Positions 7,970-17,886 of a DNA stretch of 64,000 nt are shown here, piece by piece (positions within the stretch are counted from its first letter, which is position 1; every line of letters begins with the position of its first letter). Under the pieces are notes generated by a model, which was given only the letters and a program-made list of their open reading frames with translations, was not told where the DNA came from and did not search any database. The translations under genes and the position numbers were made by a program. The DNA lies in assembly GCF_001187725.1 (NCBI RefSeq), contig NZ_LGIQ01000007.1:680324-744323 (forward strand). The letters run 5' to 3'. The DNA comes from Brevibacillus reuszeri (GTDB lineage: Bacteria; Bacillota; Bacilli; Brevibacillales; Brevibacillaceae).

Positions 7970-10117
7970 ATGGAGCAACAATACCGTACATATGATTTCG
8001 AACTGGCAGGCCGTAAACTGACCCTGGAATTTGGCAAAATGGCCAAGCAGGCGCATGGTTCGGTCTTGGTTCGGTACGGCGATACAGCAATCCTGTCTGC
8101 CGTGACAGTCTCAAAAGAGCCAAAAGCTCTTGATTTCTTCCCGTTGACTGTCAACTATGAGGAACGTCTCTATGCGGTTGGGAAAATTCCTGGCGGCTTT
8201 ATTAAAAGAGAAGGACGCCCAAGTGAAAAGGCGATCCTGGCTAGCCGTTTGATTGACCGGCCTGTCCGCCCTCTTTTCGCAGAAGGATTTCGTAACGACG
8301 TACAAATTGTAAATACTGTTCTTTCCGTAGATCAAGACTGCTCGCCTGAAATCGCTGCGATGATCGGTACTTCTGCTGCGCTTTGCGTGTCAGAAATTCC
8401 GTTCGAAGGTCCGATTGCAGGTGTCATTGTAGGACGTATTGATGGTCAGTTCATCATCAACCCTACAGTTGAGCAAGCAGAGAAAAGCGATATCCATTTG
8501 GTCGTAGCTGGTACGCATAAAGCGATCAACATGGTAGAAGCAGCTGCAAACCAAGTGCCTGAATCCGTCATGCTGGAAGCGATTATGACTGGTCATGATG
8601 TAATCAAGCAATTGGTAGATTTCCAAAACCAAATCGTAGCGGAAATCGGTAAAGAAAAAATGCAGGTGATTCTGCATGAGGTCGATCCTGAAATTGACCA
8701 GGCAGTACGTGGATATGCGGAAGCACGTATGAAAGAAGCTGTCCGTATCGAAGAAAAGCAAGCCCGTTACGATGCGATTGACGACATCAAAGCGGAAACC
8801 AAAGAGCATTTCGCAACGCTCAATCCAGAGGCTTATCCAGATCAGGAAAAAATGATTGCGGAAGTTCTTGGAAATATTGTAAAAGACGAAGTTCGTCGAC
8901 TTATTACGGAAGAAAAAGTTCGCCCGGATGGACGAGCTTTGGGTGAAATTCGACCACTTTCCAGTGAAGTAAACATCTTTTCCCGTACACATGGCTCGGG
9001 TATGTTTACACGCGGACAAACACAAGCACTTAGCATTTGTACGTTGGGTGCACTGGGTGATGTTCAGATTCTGGATGGATTGGGTCTGGAAGAATCCAAA
9101 CGCTTCATGCATCATTACAACTTCCCGCCTTACAGCGTAGGGGAAGCACGTCCTTTGCGACCACCAGGACGTCGTGAAATTGGGCACGGAGCATTGGGTG
9201 AGCGCGCGATTGAGCCGATCATTCCTTCTGAAATCGAGTTCCCATACACAATCCGATTGGTTTCTGAGGTTATCGAATCCAACGGTTCTACTTCACAAGC
9301 GTCGATTTGTGCGAGCGTACTCGCATTGATGGATGCAGGTGTACCGATTAAAGCCCCGGTTGCCGGTATTGCCATGGGATTAATTATGAGCAAAGACGAG
9401 AAGTCCTTCTCGATTCTGACAGATATCCAAGGCATGGAAGACCACTTGGGTGACATGGACTTTAAAGTTGCAGGTACAGAAGCTGGCGTAACTGCAATCC
9501 AAATGGACATCAAGATTTCCGGGATCAATCGAGAAATTTTGGAGAACGCATTGGAGCAGGCACGCGAAGGACGCTTGCACATCTTGAAGCACATGATGAG
9601 CACCATTTCGCAGCCGCGTAAAGACCTCTCGCCATATGCGCCAAAAATCATGACCATGACCATCAATCCGGAGAAGATCCGTGATGTCATTGGACCACAA
9701 GGTCGCGTGATTAACAAAATTATCGAAGAAACCGGCGTTAAGATTGATATCGAGCAAGATGGCCGTGTCTTCATTGCTTCTATTAACCAAGAAGCAAACC
9801 TCCGTGCAAAACAAATTATTGAAGACCTCGTACGTGAAGTTGCTGTGGGCCAAACTTACTTGGGTACAGTAAAACGCGTAGAGAAGTATGGGGCATTCAT
9901 TGAACTGTTCGCAGGAAAAGAGGGCCTGTGCCATATTTCTCAACTTGCTGAAGAGCGCGTAGCGAAAACAGAAGATGTTGTCGCGGTTGGAGATAAGGTA
10001 GAAGTGAAAGTTACCGAAATCGACGATCAGGGCCGCATTAATCTTTCGCGCAAAGCGGTATTGAAAGAACAAGCAGCTGCAGCTCAAGCTGATGCTGAGC
10101 CTACACAAGCTGAATAG
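7970..10117 (+). CDS. pnp: polyribonucleotide nucleotidyltransferase (PNPase)
   Basis: A 715-residue phosphorolytic 3'-5' exoribonuclease, a main RNA-decay enzyme of the Bacillus-type degradosome. It has two RNase PH-like domains (about 10-220 and 320-550; the second contains [14 protein letters not shown] and the FPPYSVGE loop), a KH domain ([17 protein letters not shown] at about 570-590) and a C-terminal S1 domain from about residue 625. The ATG is preceded by AAGGAGG. Length and order are standard. It lies downstream of rpsO and is closed by its own terminator. Confidence 0.98.
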   Translation: MEQQYRTYDFELAGRKLTLEFGKMAKQAHGSVLVRYGDTAILSAVTVSKEPKALDFFPLTVNYEERLYAVGKIPGGFIKREGRPSEKAILASRLIDRPVRPLFAEGFRNDVQIVNTVLSVDQDCSPEIAAMIGTSAALCVSEIPFEGPIAGVIVGRIDGQFIINPTVEQAEKSDIHLVVAGTHKAINMVEAAANQVPESVMLEAIMTGHDVIKQLVDFQNQIVAEIGKEKMQVILHEVDPEIDQAVRGYAEARMKEAVRIEEKQARYDAIDDIKAETKEHFATLNPEAYPDQEKMIAEVLGNIVKDEVRRLITEEKVRPDGRALGEIRPLSSEVNIFSRTHGSGMFTRGQTQALSICTLGALGDVQILDGLGLEESKRFMHHYNFPPYSVGEARPLRPPGRREIGHGALGERAIEPIIPSEIEFPYTIRLVSEVIESNGSTSQASICASVLALMDAGVPIKAPVAGIAMGLIMSKDEKSFSILTDIQGMEDHLGDMDFKVAGTEAGVTAIQMDIKISGINREILENALEQAREGRLHILKHMMSTISQPRKDLSPYAPKIMTMTINPEKIRDVIGPQGRVINKIIEETGVKIDIEQDGRVFIASINQEANLRAKQIIEDLVREVAVGQTYLGTVKRVEKYGAFIELFAGKEGLCHISQLAEERVAKTEDVVAVGDKVEVKVTEIDDQGRINLSRKAVLKEQAAAAQADAEPTQAE

Positions 10118-10126
10118 GATAGGAGC

Positions 10127-10176
10127 AAAAGGCTTCGTCACTCGAAGAAATTCGCGTACGGAAGCTTTTTCTTTTT
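10127..10176 (+). terminator. rho-independent terminator after pnp
   Basis: AAAAGGCTTC pairs with GGAAGCTTTT across a 20-nt interior, followed by TCTTTTTT. One G is unpaired in the stem. Confidence 0.7.
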
Positions 10177-10252
10177 TCGTCTAAGATAGCCCACCTCCTC
10201 ATACATTGGACAAAGAGAGGACTTGTACGTTCGGGAGGTGGAGAAGGCTCCA

Positions 10253-11227
10253 ATGACAGCTCCAAAAAAAAGACGTTTATGGTTTACGATCAGCTGTGCA
10301 GCACTACTTATCTTATTGTTAAATTACCAGCCTATCCAACACTATATAAGTGTCGTAAAAAATAAACAGGTAGTGACTGCGGATAGTGCTCTCGATGAGA
10401 AGTCACGACTCCAGAGCCTGATTGAACAGTGGAAGGAAGGCAAGGAGGAGCAGCCCGTCGATGCTGTAGTTGACCCTACCTGGAAAGCAATTCCTGGCTA
10501 CAACGGGCGTATCGTAGATATGGAGGCCTCGATAAACAAAATGCTGGCAGCAGGTGCGGCAAGCCCGGAAATGCTGGTGTATAAAGAAGTCCCTCCTGCC
10601 GTTTCGCTAAAGGATCTGGGGGCACAGCCGATCTACCGTGGCAATCCGAAAAAGCCAGCCATTTCCTTTATGATTAATGTTGCGTGGGGCAATGAGTATC
10701 TTGATTCGATGTTGGATACATTAGACAAGCATAAGGTCAAAACTACCTTTTTTCTGGATGGCTCATGGGTGAAGCGATACCCGGAAGAAGCAAAAAAAAT
10801 TGCCGCACGGGGACATGAGATCGGAAATCACGCCTATTCACACCCAGACATGAAAACACTCAGTACACAACGGATTCATCAAGAAATTAACCGCACGCAA
10901 GAGATTATCATCAAAACATTGGGAATAAAACCTACCTTATTTGCCCCTCCTTCTGGTTCCTTTAATCAAAGAGTCGTTCAAATTGCCCATGACCCTTTTC
11001 AAATGAACACAATCATGTGGACAGCAGACACCGTTGATTGGCAAAAACCACCGCCTGTTTATGTGATCAGGAAAATTTCGGGCTTGATGGGGAACGGGGT
11101 TTTGGTCCTCATGCATCCAACCTCTACTTCCGAAAAAAGTCTTGATCAGTTGCTCACGATCGCTAAGCAAAAAGGACTTGTACCGACGACCGTATCGGAA
11201 GTCATCTCGAGCAATCGTATTCCATAG
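10253..11227 (+). CDS. ylxY: YlxY-type polysaccharide deacetylase-like protein
   Basis: A 324-residue protein with an N-terminal membrane anchor or signal (about 10-30, rich in L and I) and a C-terminal NodB-type domain (about 135-320). The ATG at 10253 is chosen because GGAGGTGGAGAAGG lies just before it; a TTG at 10223 is possible but badly spaced. The HxxxH metal pair is present (HAYSH), as are FAPPSGSFN and a C-terminal LMHPT. Motif 1, normally TFDDG in active deacetylases, reads MINVAWG, so the catalytic aspartate is missing. Synteny with pnp and mlpA supports YlxY. It probably acts at the cell surface but may not be an active deacetylase. Confidence 0.88.
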   Translation: MTAPKKRRLWFTISCAALLILLLNYQPIQHYISVVKNKQVVTADSALDEKSRLQSLIEQWKEGKEEQPVDAVVDPTWKAIPGYNGRIVDMEASINKMLAAGAASPEMLVYKEVPPAVSLKDLGAQPIYRGNPKKPAISFMINVAWGNEYLDSMLDTLDKHKVKTTFFLDGSWVKRYPEEAKKIAARGHEIGNHAYSHPDMKTLSTQRIHQEINRTQEIIIKTLGIKPTLFAPPSGSFNQRVVQIAHDPFQMNTIMWTADTVDWQKPPPVYVIRKISGLMGNGVLVLMHPTSTSEKSLDQLLTIAKQKGLVPTTVSEVISSNRIP

Positions 11228-11342
11228 CCCGAAAACGCATCATTTGTTGTGGAGACCAGGGAAGTTTGCTATAGTTAAACGTGTTTCCTACAATTTCCCT
11301 GAAGTTTGGATAGAGACAGATGATCGACTGAGGAGGATTTGC

Positions 11343-12596
11343 GTGATACTACGTCATACATGTGAAAACGGTCTGAGAATCGTAACAGAGAGAATTCCAT
11401 CTGTTCGTTCTGTTGCACTCGGCATCTGGGTCGGGACCGGTTCGAAATATGAAAACAATGTGAATAACGGGATTTCCCATTTCCTGGAGCATATGTTTTT
11501 CAAGGGCACAAAGACCCGTACGGCTAAAGAAATTGCAGAGAGCTTTGACGAGATCGGCGGCAATGTAAATGCGTTTACTTCGAAAGAGTATACCTGCTAC
11601 TACGCACGTGTACTTGATCAGCATGCGCCGATCGCATTAGAAGTGCTTTCAGATATGTACTTCAACTCTGTGTTTGATCCCGAAGAATTGGAAAAAGAAA
11701 AGAATGTCGTCATCGAAGAAATCAGCATGTACGAAGATACACCAGATGACCTGGTGCATGATCTGATTGCTCAGGCTTCCTATGGCAAGCATCCATTGGG
11801 CTACTCCATTTTAGGTACAGAGGATGTCTTGAGAAGCCTAAAGAGAGATGACTTGTTAGGCTATATCGATCAACGCTATTTGCCATCCAATACAGTGATT
11901 ACGGTTGCAGGAAACTTTGAAGAGAGTCTGATTGAAGACATTAAACAACGCTTCTCATCTTTCAACCGCAAGTCTAGTGAAGCTGTGGTAAGCACGCCTG
12001 ATTTTACAGCGAATGTGATTTCGCAGCACAAGGCGACCGAACAAGCACATTTGTGCATTTCTCTTCCGGGCTTTCAGGTTGGACATCCTGATGTGTACTC
12101 TCTTATTTTGTTGAACAATGTGTTAGGTGGAAGCATGAGCTCTCGTCTCTTCCAAGAAATTCGAGAAGAAAGAGGATTAGCGTACTCTGTCTATTCCTAT
12201 CACTCTTCTTACAAAGAGGCAGGAACCTTTACCATTTACACTGGCACCGCATCAGAGCATGTTGGCCAAGTGTTTGATATCGTATCGCATGTGCTCCGTG
12301 ATGTTGCTGATCATGGAATTACTGACAAAGAGCTGAACAAGGGCAAGGAGCAATTAAAAGGCAGCCTGATGCTCAGTCTGGAAAGCACAAACAGCCGCAT
12401 GAGCCGTCTTGGTAAAAATGAGCTGCTGGTAGAACGCCATCTCACATTGGACGAGATGATCGCTAAAATTGACAAGGTAACACATGAGTCTGTTCATGCT
12501 GTTGCCAAGCAGCTTTTCCGCTCAAAGCTGGCTATGGCGATGGTTAGCCCTCTGGACGGCTTCCCTGAAAACGTGAAAAACGATATCCTCTTGTAG
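11343..12596 (+). CDS. mlpA: M16 family zinc metalloprotease MlpA (YmxG)
   Basis: A 417-residue pitrilysin-family (M16B) peptidase. The GTG at 11343 is chosen over the long upstream frame because GAGGAGG ends 6 nt before it and it gives the normal start (ILRHTCENGLRIV). The inverted zinc motif HFLEH lies at about 46-50, with the downstream glutamate in the EEISMYED region. The C-terminal half has the second M16 domain with GGSMSSRLFQEIREERGLAYS. In B. subtilis the gene lies between ylxY and ymxH, as here. Natural substrates are not known. Confidence 0.94.
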   Translation: MILRHTCENGLRIVTERIPSVRSVALGIWVGTGSKYENNVNNGISHFLEHMFFKGTKTRTAKEIAESFDEIGGNVNAFTSKEYTCYYARVLDQHAPIALEVLSDMYFNSVFDPEELEKEKNVVIEEISMYEDTPDDLVHDLIAQASYGKHPLGYSILGTEDVLRSLKRDDLLGYIDQRYLPSNTVITVAGNFEESLIEDIKQRFSSFNRKSSEAVVSTPDFTANVISQHKATEQAHLCISLPGFQVGHPDVYSLILLNNVLGGSMSSRLFQEIREERGLAYSVYSYHSSYKEAGTFTIYTGTASEHVGQVFDIVSHVLRDVADHGITDKELNKGKEQLKGSLMLSLESTNSRMSRLGKNELLVERHLTLDEMIAKIDKVTHESVHAVAKQLFRSKLAMAMVSPLDGFPENVKNDILL

Positions 12597-12614
12597 GTGT
12601 GAGAAGACAACCTT

Positions 12615-12642
12615 AAAAATCCGGCATAGGCCGGATTTTTTT
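12615..12642 (+). terminator. rho-independent terminator after mlpA
   Basis: AAAAATCCGGC pairs with GCCGGATTTTT around a 4-nt loop and ends in a T run. Confidence 0.85.
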
Positions 12643-12684
12643 GCGTATATCAACAGTAAAACGAAGGACAAAGGGGGTAGCTGT

Positions 12685-12945
12685 ATGCGCCTAAGCGAGC
12701 TCGGCGGAAAGGAAATCATCGGCTTGGACACAGGGGAACGAATGGGGGTCATTAGTGACTCTGATCTCGTCATCCACGCTGAGAATGGAAGCATTCAATC
12801 GATTATTTTACCGGGTGGTAGTTTTTTCGGCTTTGGTAAGAAACGTGATGATCTGGTGATTCCTTGGAATTCCATTGTAAAAATAGGGCCAGATATGGTC
12901 ATCATCCAATTAAATCAACAGGAGACACAAGCTTCGCAAAAGTAG
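12685..12945 (+). CDS. ymxH: YlmC/YmxH family PRC-barrel sporulation protein
   Basis: An 86-residue PRC-barrel protein of the YlmC/YmxH family. Typical features are MRLSELGGKEIIGLDTGERMG at the start and the FGFGKKRDDLVIPWNSIVKIGPDMVII core. The ATG is preceded by AAAGGGGG. The family occurs in spore formers and lies before the dipicolinate synthase genes in Bacillus. No enzymatic function is known; a role in sporulation is inferred from family and position. Confidence 0.88.
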   Translation: MRLSELGGKEIIGLDTGERMGVISDSDLVIHAENGSIQSIILPGGSFFGFGKKRDDLVIPWNSIVKIGPDMVIIQLNQQETQASQK

Positions 12946-12955
12946 GCACTACTGT

Positions 12956-12984
12956 CACCTAACGATTGGGAAGCGAATAGGATG
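12956..12984 (+). promoter_or_regulatory. candidate sigma-K promoter of dpaAB
   Basis: CACC (12956-12959) fits the sigma-K -35 (mACm). Sixteen nt later AATAGGATG (12976-12984) resembles CATAnnnTA with two mismatches. B. subtilis spoVFAB is sigma-K dependent, which supports the idea. The match is imperfect. Confidence 0.35.
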
Positions 12985-13082
12985 GGGGTAGACCGCATGA
13001 ATACCAGTCAACTTTTTCAAATGGAAAACCTTTGCGTTTCGATCATTTAATGCAGTAAAATGTGTGGAAAGGGGAACGCAGC

Positions 13083-13982
13083 ATGCTAACGGGCATACAT
13101 GTTGCCTTCATCGGCGGAGACGCTCGCCAGTTGGAAGTAATCAAGCGCTGCATACAACTGGATGCCAGCGTCACGTTAGTTGGCTTCGACAACCTGGAAA
13201 GCAATTTTACAGGGGCAACGAAGAGACCATTAACATGCGATGTGTTGAAAGACGTTGACGCCCTCATCCTTCCTATCGTAGGGACCGATGATCAAGGCTT
13301 CGTGGAAAGCATCTTTTGTTCCAAACAGCTGCAATTGCAGGATGCCCACGTAGCCAGCTTGCCTAAGCATTGTGTCGTATATACCGGAATGGCAAAACCG
13401 TACTTGAAAAACCTATTGACTCCACATCAGATTCCTTTGGTGGAACTGCTGGATCGTGACGACGTAGCTATCTATAACTCCATCCCGACAGTGGAGGGAG
13501 CCCTTATGATGGCGATTCAAAATACGGATATTACGATTCATGGATCTCAGTCTATGGTTTTGGGATTAGGTCGTACTGGTTTGTCCATGGCCCGGGCGTT
13601 GCATGCTCTGGGAGCAAAAGTCAGGGTAGGAGCTAGACGTCAAGAACACTTGGCACGCATTTATGAGATGGGATTGACTCCCTTCCATATAAGCGAAGTA
13701 AGGCAAGAGGTGACGAATGCTGATTTCATTTTTAATACCGTCCCAGAGCTTATACTCACAGCAGAAGTAATTGCTCAGATGCCACAATCGGCGTTTATCC
13801 TTGACCTCGCATCCAAGCCGGGGGGCACTGATTTTCGTTATGCCGAAAGACGAGGCATCAAAGCGCTTCTCGCTCCCGGACTTCCTGGAATCGTTGCACC
13901 AAAATCCGCAGGACAAATCTTGGCGAAAACTTTGTCTCGTCTGATTGCGGAGCAAAGCAGAACCAGGAGGGATAGGGCATGA
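13083..13982 (+). CDS. dpaA: dipicolinate synthase subunit A
   Basis: A 299-residue NAD(P)-binding subunit (SpoVFA) that with DpaB converts the dapA product to dipicolinic acid in the mother cell. The start at 13083 follows GGAAAGGGGAACG and gives the family N-terminus ending in FIGGDARQLEVI. The Rossmann motif GLGRTGLSMARAL lies at about 160, followed by ILDLASKPGGTDF and an APGLPGIVAPKSAGQI segment. It overlaps dpaB by 4 nt (ATGA) and shares the locus with asd, dapG and dapA, which make its precursor. Confidence 0.95.
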   Translation: MLTGIHVAFIGGDARQLEVIKRCIQLDASVTLVGFDNLESNFTGATKRPLTCDVLKDVDALILPIVGTDDQGFVESIFCSKQLQLQDAHVASLPKHCVVYTGMAKPYLKNLLTPHQIPLVELLDRDDVAIYNSIPTVEGALMMAIQNTDITIHGSQSMVLGLGRTGLSMARALHALGAKVRVGARRQEHLARIYEMGLTPFHISEVRQEVTNADFIFNTVPELILTAEVIAQMPQSAFILDLASKPGGTDFRYAERRGIKALLAPGLPGIVAPKSAGQILAKTLSRLIAEQSRTRRDRA

Positions 13983-14575
13983 GTACACTTCAGGGAAAGA
14001 CCATTGGTTTTGGATTATCAGGCTCGCATTGCACATTTGAGGAAACCATGCCACAAATAAAGCGCTTTGTGGATGCGGGAGCACGCGTGATTCCCATCGT
14101 ATCGAATACGATTATGACCACAGATACTCGGTTTGGGACTTCTCAAAGCTGGCAGCAGCAGATCAAAGACCTGACAGGTGAAGAGCTGATCTCAACGATT
14201 CCGCAAGCAGAGCCGCTGGGTCCGTCGAAATTGTTGGATGTCATGCTGATTGCGCCTTGCACAGGCAGCACGACAAGCCGTTTGGCGAATGCCATAACGG
14301 ACAGTGCCGTACTGATGGCTGCGAAAGCAACGATGCGTAATCTGCGACCACTCGTAATCGCAATCTCTACCAATGATGGTCTGGGACTAAATGCAGCGAA
14401 TATTGCCAAGCTATTGGCAGCGAAAAACATTTATTTTGTGCCATTCGGGCAAGACGCACCTGAAAAAAAGCCAAACTCGCTTGTTGCACGCATGGATCTC
14501 TTGCTGGAGACATGCACAGCTGCCATGGAAGGTCGACAACTGCAACCCTTGCTCATCGAGAGATTTAACTACTAA
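13979..14575 (+). CDS. dpaB: dipicolinate synthase subunit B
   Basis: A 198-residue flavoprotein-like subunit (SpoVFB) of dipicolinate synthase. The N-terminal GKTIGFGLSGSHCTFEE and the later MLIAPCTGSTTSRLANAITDS are typical of the HFCD flavoprotein fold found in this subunit. Its ATG overlaps the dpaA stop, pointing to coupled translation of the two subunits. Dipicolinic acid made here accumulates in the spore core and is needed for heat resistance. Confidence 0.95.
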   Translation: MSTLQGKTIGFGLSGSHCTFEETMPQIKRFVDAGARVIPIVSNTIMTTDTRFGTSQSWQQQIKDLTGEELISTIPQAEPLGPSKLLDVMLIAPCTGSTTSRLANAITDSAVLMAAKATMRNLRPLVIAISTNDGLGLNAANIAKLLAAKNIYFVPFGQDAPEKKPNSLVARMDLLLETCTAAMEGRQLQPLLIERFNY

Positions 14576-14632
14576 AAACACTACAGAAAAAAACAATTAA
14601 CCTGCTTTTCGCGATTAGGAGGAGAGTAAGAG

Positions 14633-15673
14633 ATGGCTAACCAACTGACTTATAATGTCGCTGTAGTAGGCGCGACTGGCGCTGTCGGACAGCAAATGAT
14701 TCGCATTCTTGAAGAGCGCAATTTTCCGATCAAAGAACTCAAGCTGCTTGCATCTGCACGATCTGCTGGTAAGACAGTGACGTTCAAGGGACAAGAAATT
14801 GTTCTGGAGGAAGCAACGCCTGAGAGCTTTGCCGGAGTGGATTATGCCCTGTTTAGTGCGGGTGGGTCAATCAGTAAAGAGCTTGCTCACCACGCTGTAC
14901 GTCATGGTGCAGTCGTCATCGACAACACCAGTGCGTTCCGGATGGACCCTGAGGTACCTTTGGTGGTTCCAGAAGTAAACATGGATGCTGCGCTTGCGAA
15001 TAAAGGAATCATTGCGAATCCGAATTGCTCGACAATTCAGATGGTAGCCGCTCTGAAACCCTTGTATGATCGTTTTGGCATAGACCGGATCATTGTTTCT
15101 ACGTACCAAGCCGTATCGGGCGCAGGTCAATCTGCGATTAATGAGATGTTGACGCAAAGCCGTGATGTTTTGGATGGCAAGCAAGCAGAATGTAAGATTC
15201 TTCCTGTTGGTTCACAGCCTGTTCATCACCAGATTGCGTTCAACGCGATTCCGCAAATTGACGTATTTACAGAAAATGGTTTCACTTATGAAGAAATGAA
15301 AATGATTAACGAAACGAAAAAAATCTTCAATGATGATCAAGTATTGGTTTCTGCTACATGCGTGCGCATTCCGGTCGTCTATGGACACAGCGAATCCGTG
15401 TATGTTGAATTGAAACAGGACTACGATTTGGCAGAAGTAAAAGCTCTGCTGGAAAATGCTCCGGGTGTCGTATTGGTAGACGTGCCAGAAGAGCAACGCT
15501 ATCCGCTTGCTACTGATGCAACCGGCAAGCTCGACATATTTGTAGGCCGGGTGCGACGCGATCTCCATCATCCTCGCGGGCTGCATATGTGGATCGTTTC
15601 TGACAACCTTCTCAAAGGTGCGGCATGGAATACGGTGCAAATCGCAGAAGAACTCATCAAAGCAAGAGCATAG
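14633..15673 (+). CDS. asd: aspartate-semialdehyde dehydrogenase
   Basis: A 346-residue NADPH enzyme that reduces aspartyl phosphate to aspartate semialdehyde. GATGAVGQQ near residue 12 binds NADP; the catalytic cysteine is in NPNCSTIQM at about residue 132. The substrate-binding HHQIAFNAIPQ and the C-terminal GRVRRD segment are present. The ATG follows TAGGAGGAGAG. It stands between dpaB and dapG, as in B. subtilis. Confidence 0.97.
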   Translation: MANQLTYNVAVVGATGAVGQQMIRILEERNFPIKELKLLASARSAGKTVTFKGQEIVLEEATPESFAGVDYALFSAGGSISKELAHHAVRHGAVVIDNTSAFRMDPEVPLVVPEVNMDAALANKGIIANPNCSTIQMVAALKPLYDRFGIDRIIVSTYQAVSGAGQSAINEMLTQSRDVLDGKQAECKILPVGSQPVHHQIAFNAIPQIDVFTENGFTYEEMKMINETKKIFNDDQVLVSATCVRIPVVYGHSESVYVELKQDYDLAEVKALLENAPGVVLVDVPEEQRYPLATDATGKLDIFVGRVRRDLHHPRGLHMWIVSDNLLKGAAWNTVQIAEELIKARA

Positions 15674-15684
15674 GGGAGAGGTTT

Positions 15685-16911
15685 GTGAAGATTCTCGTCC
15701 AGAAGTTCGGTGGTTCTTCCTTGACGACGGAAGATTGCCGGATGAGGGCAATCTACCATATGGAAAAAGCGATCGATGAAGGCTTTGCCTTAGTCGTTGT
15801 CGTATCGGCAATGGGACGAAAAGGTGATCCCTATGCAACCGATACACTTTTACAGTTAGTTCGCAGTAATGGACATCAACTGCCAAGTCGAGAAACGGAT
15901 ATGCTAATGCATACCGGTGAAATTATTTCAGCTACAGTCATGTGCAGTATGCTGCATGCGCACGGGATTCAGGCAACGATTTTAACAGGTGGTCAGGCAA
16001 ACATTGTCACGAGTGATGATTTTTCCAATGCTCAAATTACCTCGATTGATCCGAGCCGTATCCTGCAGGACTTAAAAGCGGGCCATGTCGTAATCGTCCC
16101 AGGTTTTCAAGGCAGAACAGCCGAATGGGAGATTACGACACTGGGACGTGGTGGTAGTGATACAACAGCTACCGCTCTTGGGGTTGCTTTGGAAGCTGAA
16201 ATGGTTGATATATTCACCGATGTCGAAGGCATTATGACTGCTGACCCGCGAATTGTGGAGGAAGCACAGCCTCTTTCCATGGTTACCTACACGGAGATTT
16301 GCAACATGGCTCATCTGGGGGCGAAGGTGATTCACCCCCGAGCCGTGGAAATTGCGATGCAGGCAAACGTGCCAATTCGAGTCCGTTCCACGTTTTCGGA
16401 CGACCCCGGAACTTTGGTTACCAATATGCATGAAATTGGTAAGCTGGAGTATTCGGTTCACGATCGCGTCGTTATGGGGATTGCCCACGTACCTAATATC
16501 ACCCAGATTAAAGTCGCCAATAAGGAAGGGTACTACGATACACAGCTGCAAGTTTTTAAAACGATGGCAACAAATAACATCAGTGTTGATTTCATAAATG
16601 TGAATCCACTTGGTGTAGCCTATACTGTACATGATGAGATGGCTTCCAAAGCAGCAGGGCTTCTCACTGAGCTCGATTATGAGCCACAGTTGTTGCCTCA
16701 TTGTGCAAAAGTATCGGTGATTGGAGCTGGGATGACGGGTGTGCCAGGCGTAATGGCACAAATCGTTGAGGCCTTGACACAAGAAGACATACAAATTCTT
16801 CAATCTGCTGACTCCCATACGACCATTTGGGTACTTGTGCATGAAAAGGACATGGTTAAGGCAGTTCGAGCGCTGCACCATCAATTTAATCTGCATGTAC
16901 ACCACATGTGA
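15685..16911 (+). CDS. dapG: aspartokinase I (diaminopimelate-type)
   Basis: A 408-residue aspartate kinase, the first step toward DAP, lysine, methionine, threonine and dipicolinate. The GTG at 15685 gives the usual KILVQKFGGSS start, with GGGGAGAGG upstream; the open frame further up runs into asd. The kinase core carries TLGRGGSDTTA and the C-terminus has two ACT regulatory domains (from about 265). In B. subtilis DapG is the isozyme sensitive to meso-DAP; the same feedback is likely but not visible in sequence. Confidence 0.95.
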   Translation: MKILVQKFGGSSLTTEDCRMRAIYHMEKAIDEGFALVVVVSAMGRKGDPYATDTLLQLVRSNGHQLPSRETDMLMHTGEIISATVMCSMLHAHGIQATILTGGQANIVTSDDFSNAQITSIDPSRILQDLKAGHVVIVPGFQGRTAEWEITTLGRGGSDTTATALGVALEAEMVDIFTDVEGIMTADPRIVEEAQPLSMVTYTEICNMAHLGAKVIHPRAVEIAMQANVPIRVRSTFSDDPGTLVTNMHEIGKLEYSVHDRVVMGIAHVPNITQIKVANKEGYYDTQLQVFKTMATNNISVDFINVNPLGVAYTVHDEMASKAAGLLTELDYEPQLLPHCAKVSVIGAGMTGVPGVMAQIVEALTQEDIQILQSADSHTTIWVLVHEKDMVKAVRALHHQFNLHVHHM

Positions 16912-16971
16912 GCGACAAATAGATACAAGAGATAATACCTGCTGATCACGAGTAGAGGAGTTGGAGAGGCA

Positions 16972-17838
16972 GTGGCACGATTTGGCCGGCTGGTTACTGC
17001 AATGGTAACGCCATTTAATGACCAATTACAGATTGATTACGATAAAGCAGAGCGCATCATTGATCATTTGGTGGCAACAGGCAGTGAAGGGATCGTCGTC
17101 TCTGGAACAACAGGTGAATCGCCAACCCTTTCAGCTGCTGAAAAGCTCGACCTGTTCAAGCATGTAGTGTCATATGCAAAAGGAAAGTGCCACATTATCG
17201 CAGGCACTGGCAGTAATGACACAGCATCCAGCATTGAATTTACAAAAGCGGCCCAGGCAACCGGGGTAGATGCTGTCATGGTTGTTGCGCCTTACTATAG
17301 CCGCCCATCGCAAGAAGGTCTTTACGCGCATTTTAAAGCCCTTGCAGAAGCGACTGACTTGCCTGTAATGATGTATAATGTGCCAGGTCGCACTGCGGTA
17401 AATATCACAGCGCAAACCACGCTGCGTCTTGCTGAGTTGCCGAATGTGGTATGTATTAAAGAAGCGTCTGGTAACCTGTCGCAAATGGCACAGATTATCG
17501 AGCATGCGCCAGAGGGATTTGAGCTGTATAGCGGGGATGACAGCTTGACTATACCGACCCTCGCTATTGGGGGAGTAGGGATCGTCAGTGTTGCCAGCCA
17601 TGTAGTAGGACGCGAGATGACAGAAATGATTTATTCATTCTTGGCAGGAAAGTACACTCAAGCAGCAAGCATGCATCGCAAGCTCATGCCTGTATTTGAA
17701 GGACTTTTCGCTTATCCAAGTCCAGGTCCTACCAAAGTCGCTTTGCAAAAGCTGGGCATCGAAACAGGCGGTGTTCGCCTGCCGCTCGTTGAGCTAAACG
17801 ACGAAGAAAAAGCGTTTGTTCATTCCTTGCTTGTTTAA
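16972..17838 (+). CDS. dapA: 4-hydroxy-tetrahydrodipicolinate synthase
   Basis: A 288-residue class I aldolase that condenses pyruvate with aspartate semialdehyde. Visible motifs are GTTGESPTLS near residue 43, the tyrosine of MMYNVPGRTAV and the Schiff-base lysine at about 163 in VVCIKEASGN. The start is GTG with GGAGTTGGAGAGG upstream. Its product is the branch point between lysine/peptidoglycan and dipicolinate, so it matches dpaAB next door. Confidence 0.97.
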   Translation: MARFGRLVTAMVTPFNDQLQIDYDKAERIIDHLVATGSEGIVVSGTTGESPTLSAAEKLDLFKHVVSYAKGKCHIIAGTGSNDTASSIEFTKAAQATGVDAVMVVAPYYSRPSQEGLYAHFKALAEATDLPVMMYNVPGRTAVNITAQTTLRLAELPNVVCIKEASGNLSQMAQIIEHAPEGFELYSGDDSLTIPTLAIGGVGIVSVASHVVGREMTEMIYSFLAGKYTQAASMHRKLMPVFEGLFAYPSPGPTKVALQKLGIETGGVRLPLVELNDEEKAFVHSLLV

Positions 17839-17850
17839 CTGGATAGAAAG

Positions 17851-17885
17851 AAAAAGAGCCATTCCTGCGGGGATGGCTCTTTTTC
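17851..17885 (+). terminator. rho-independent terminator after dapA
   Basis: AAAAAGAGCCATTCC pairs with GGGATGGCTCTTTTT (one mismatch near the loop), a long stem with a T tail. It closes the asd-dapG-dapA unit. Confidence 0.88.
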
Positions 17886-17886
17886 C

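Noticed and set aside
8390-9774. Long minus-strand frames opposite pnp
   Set aside because: They overlap a firmly identified gene, lack ribosome binding sites and match no family.
12997-13050. 17-codon frame (MNTSQLFQMENL...) before dpaA
   Set aside because: The G-rich stretch before it is a poor ribosome binding site, and a possible sigma-K start near 12991 would leave no leader. Too short to support.
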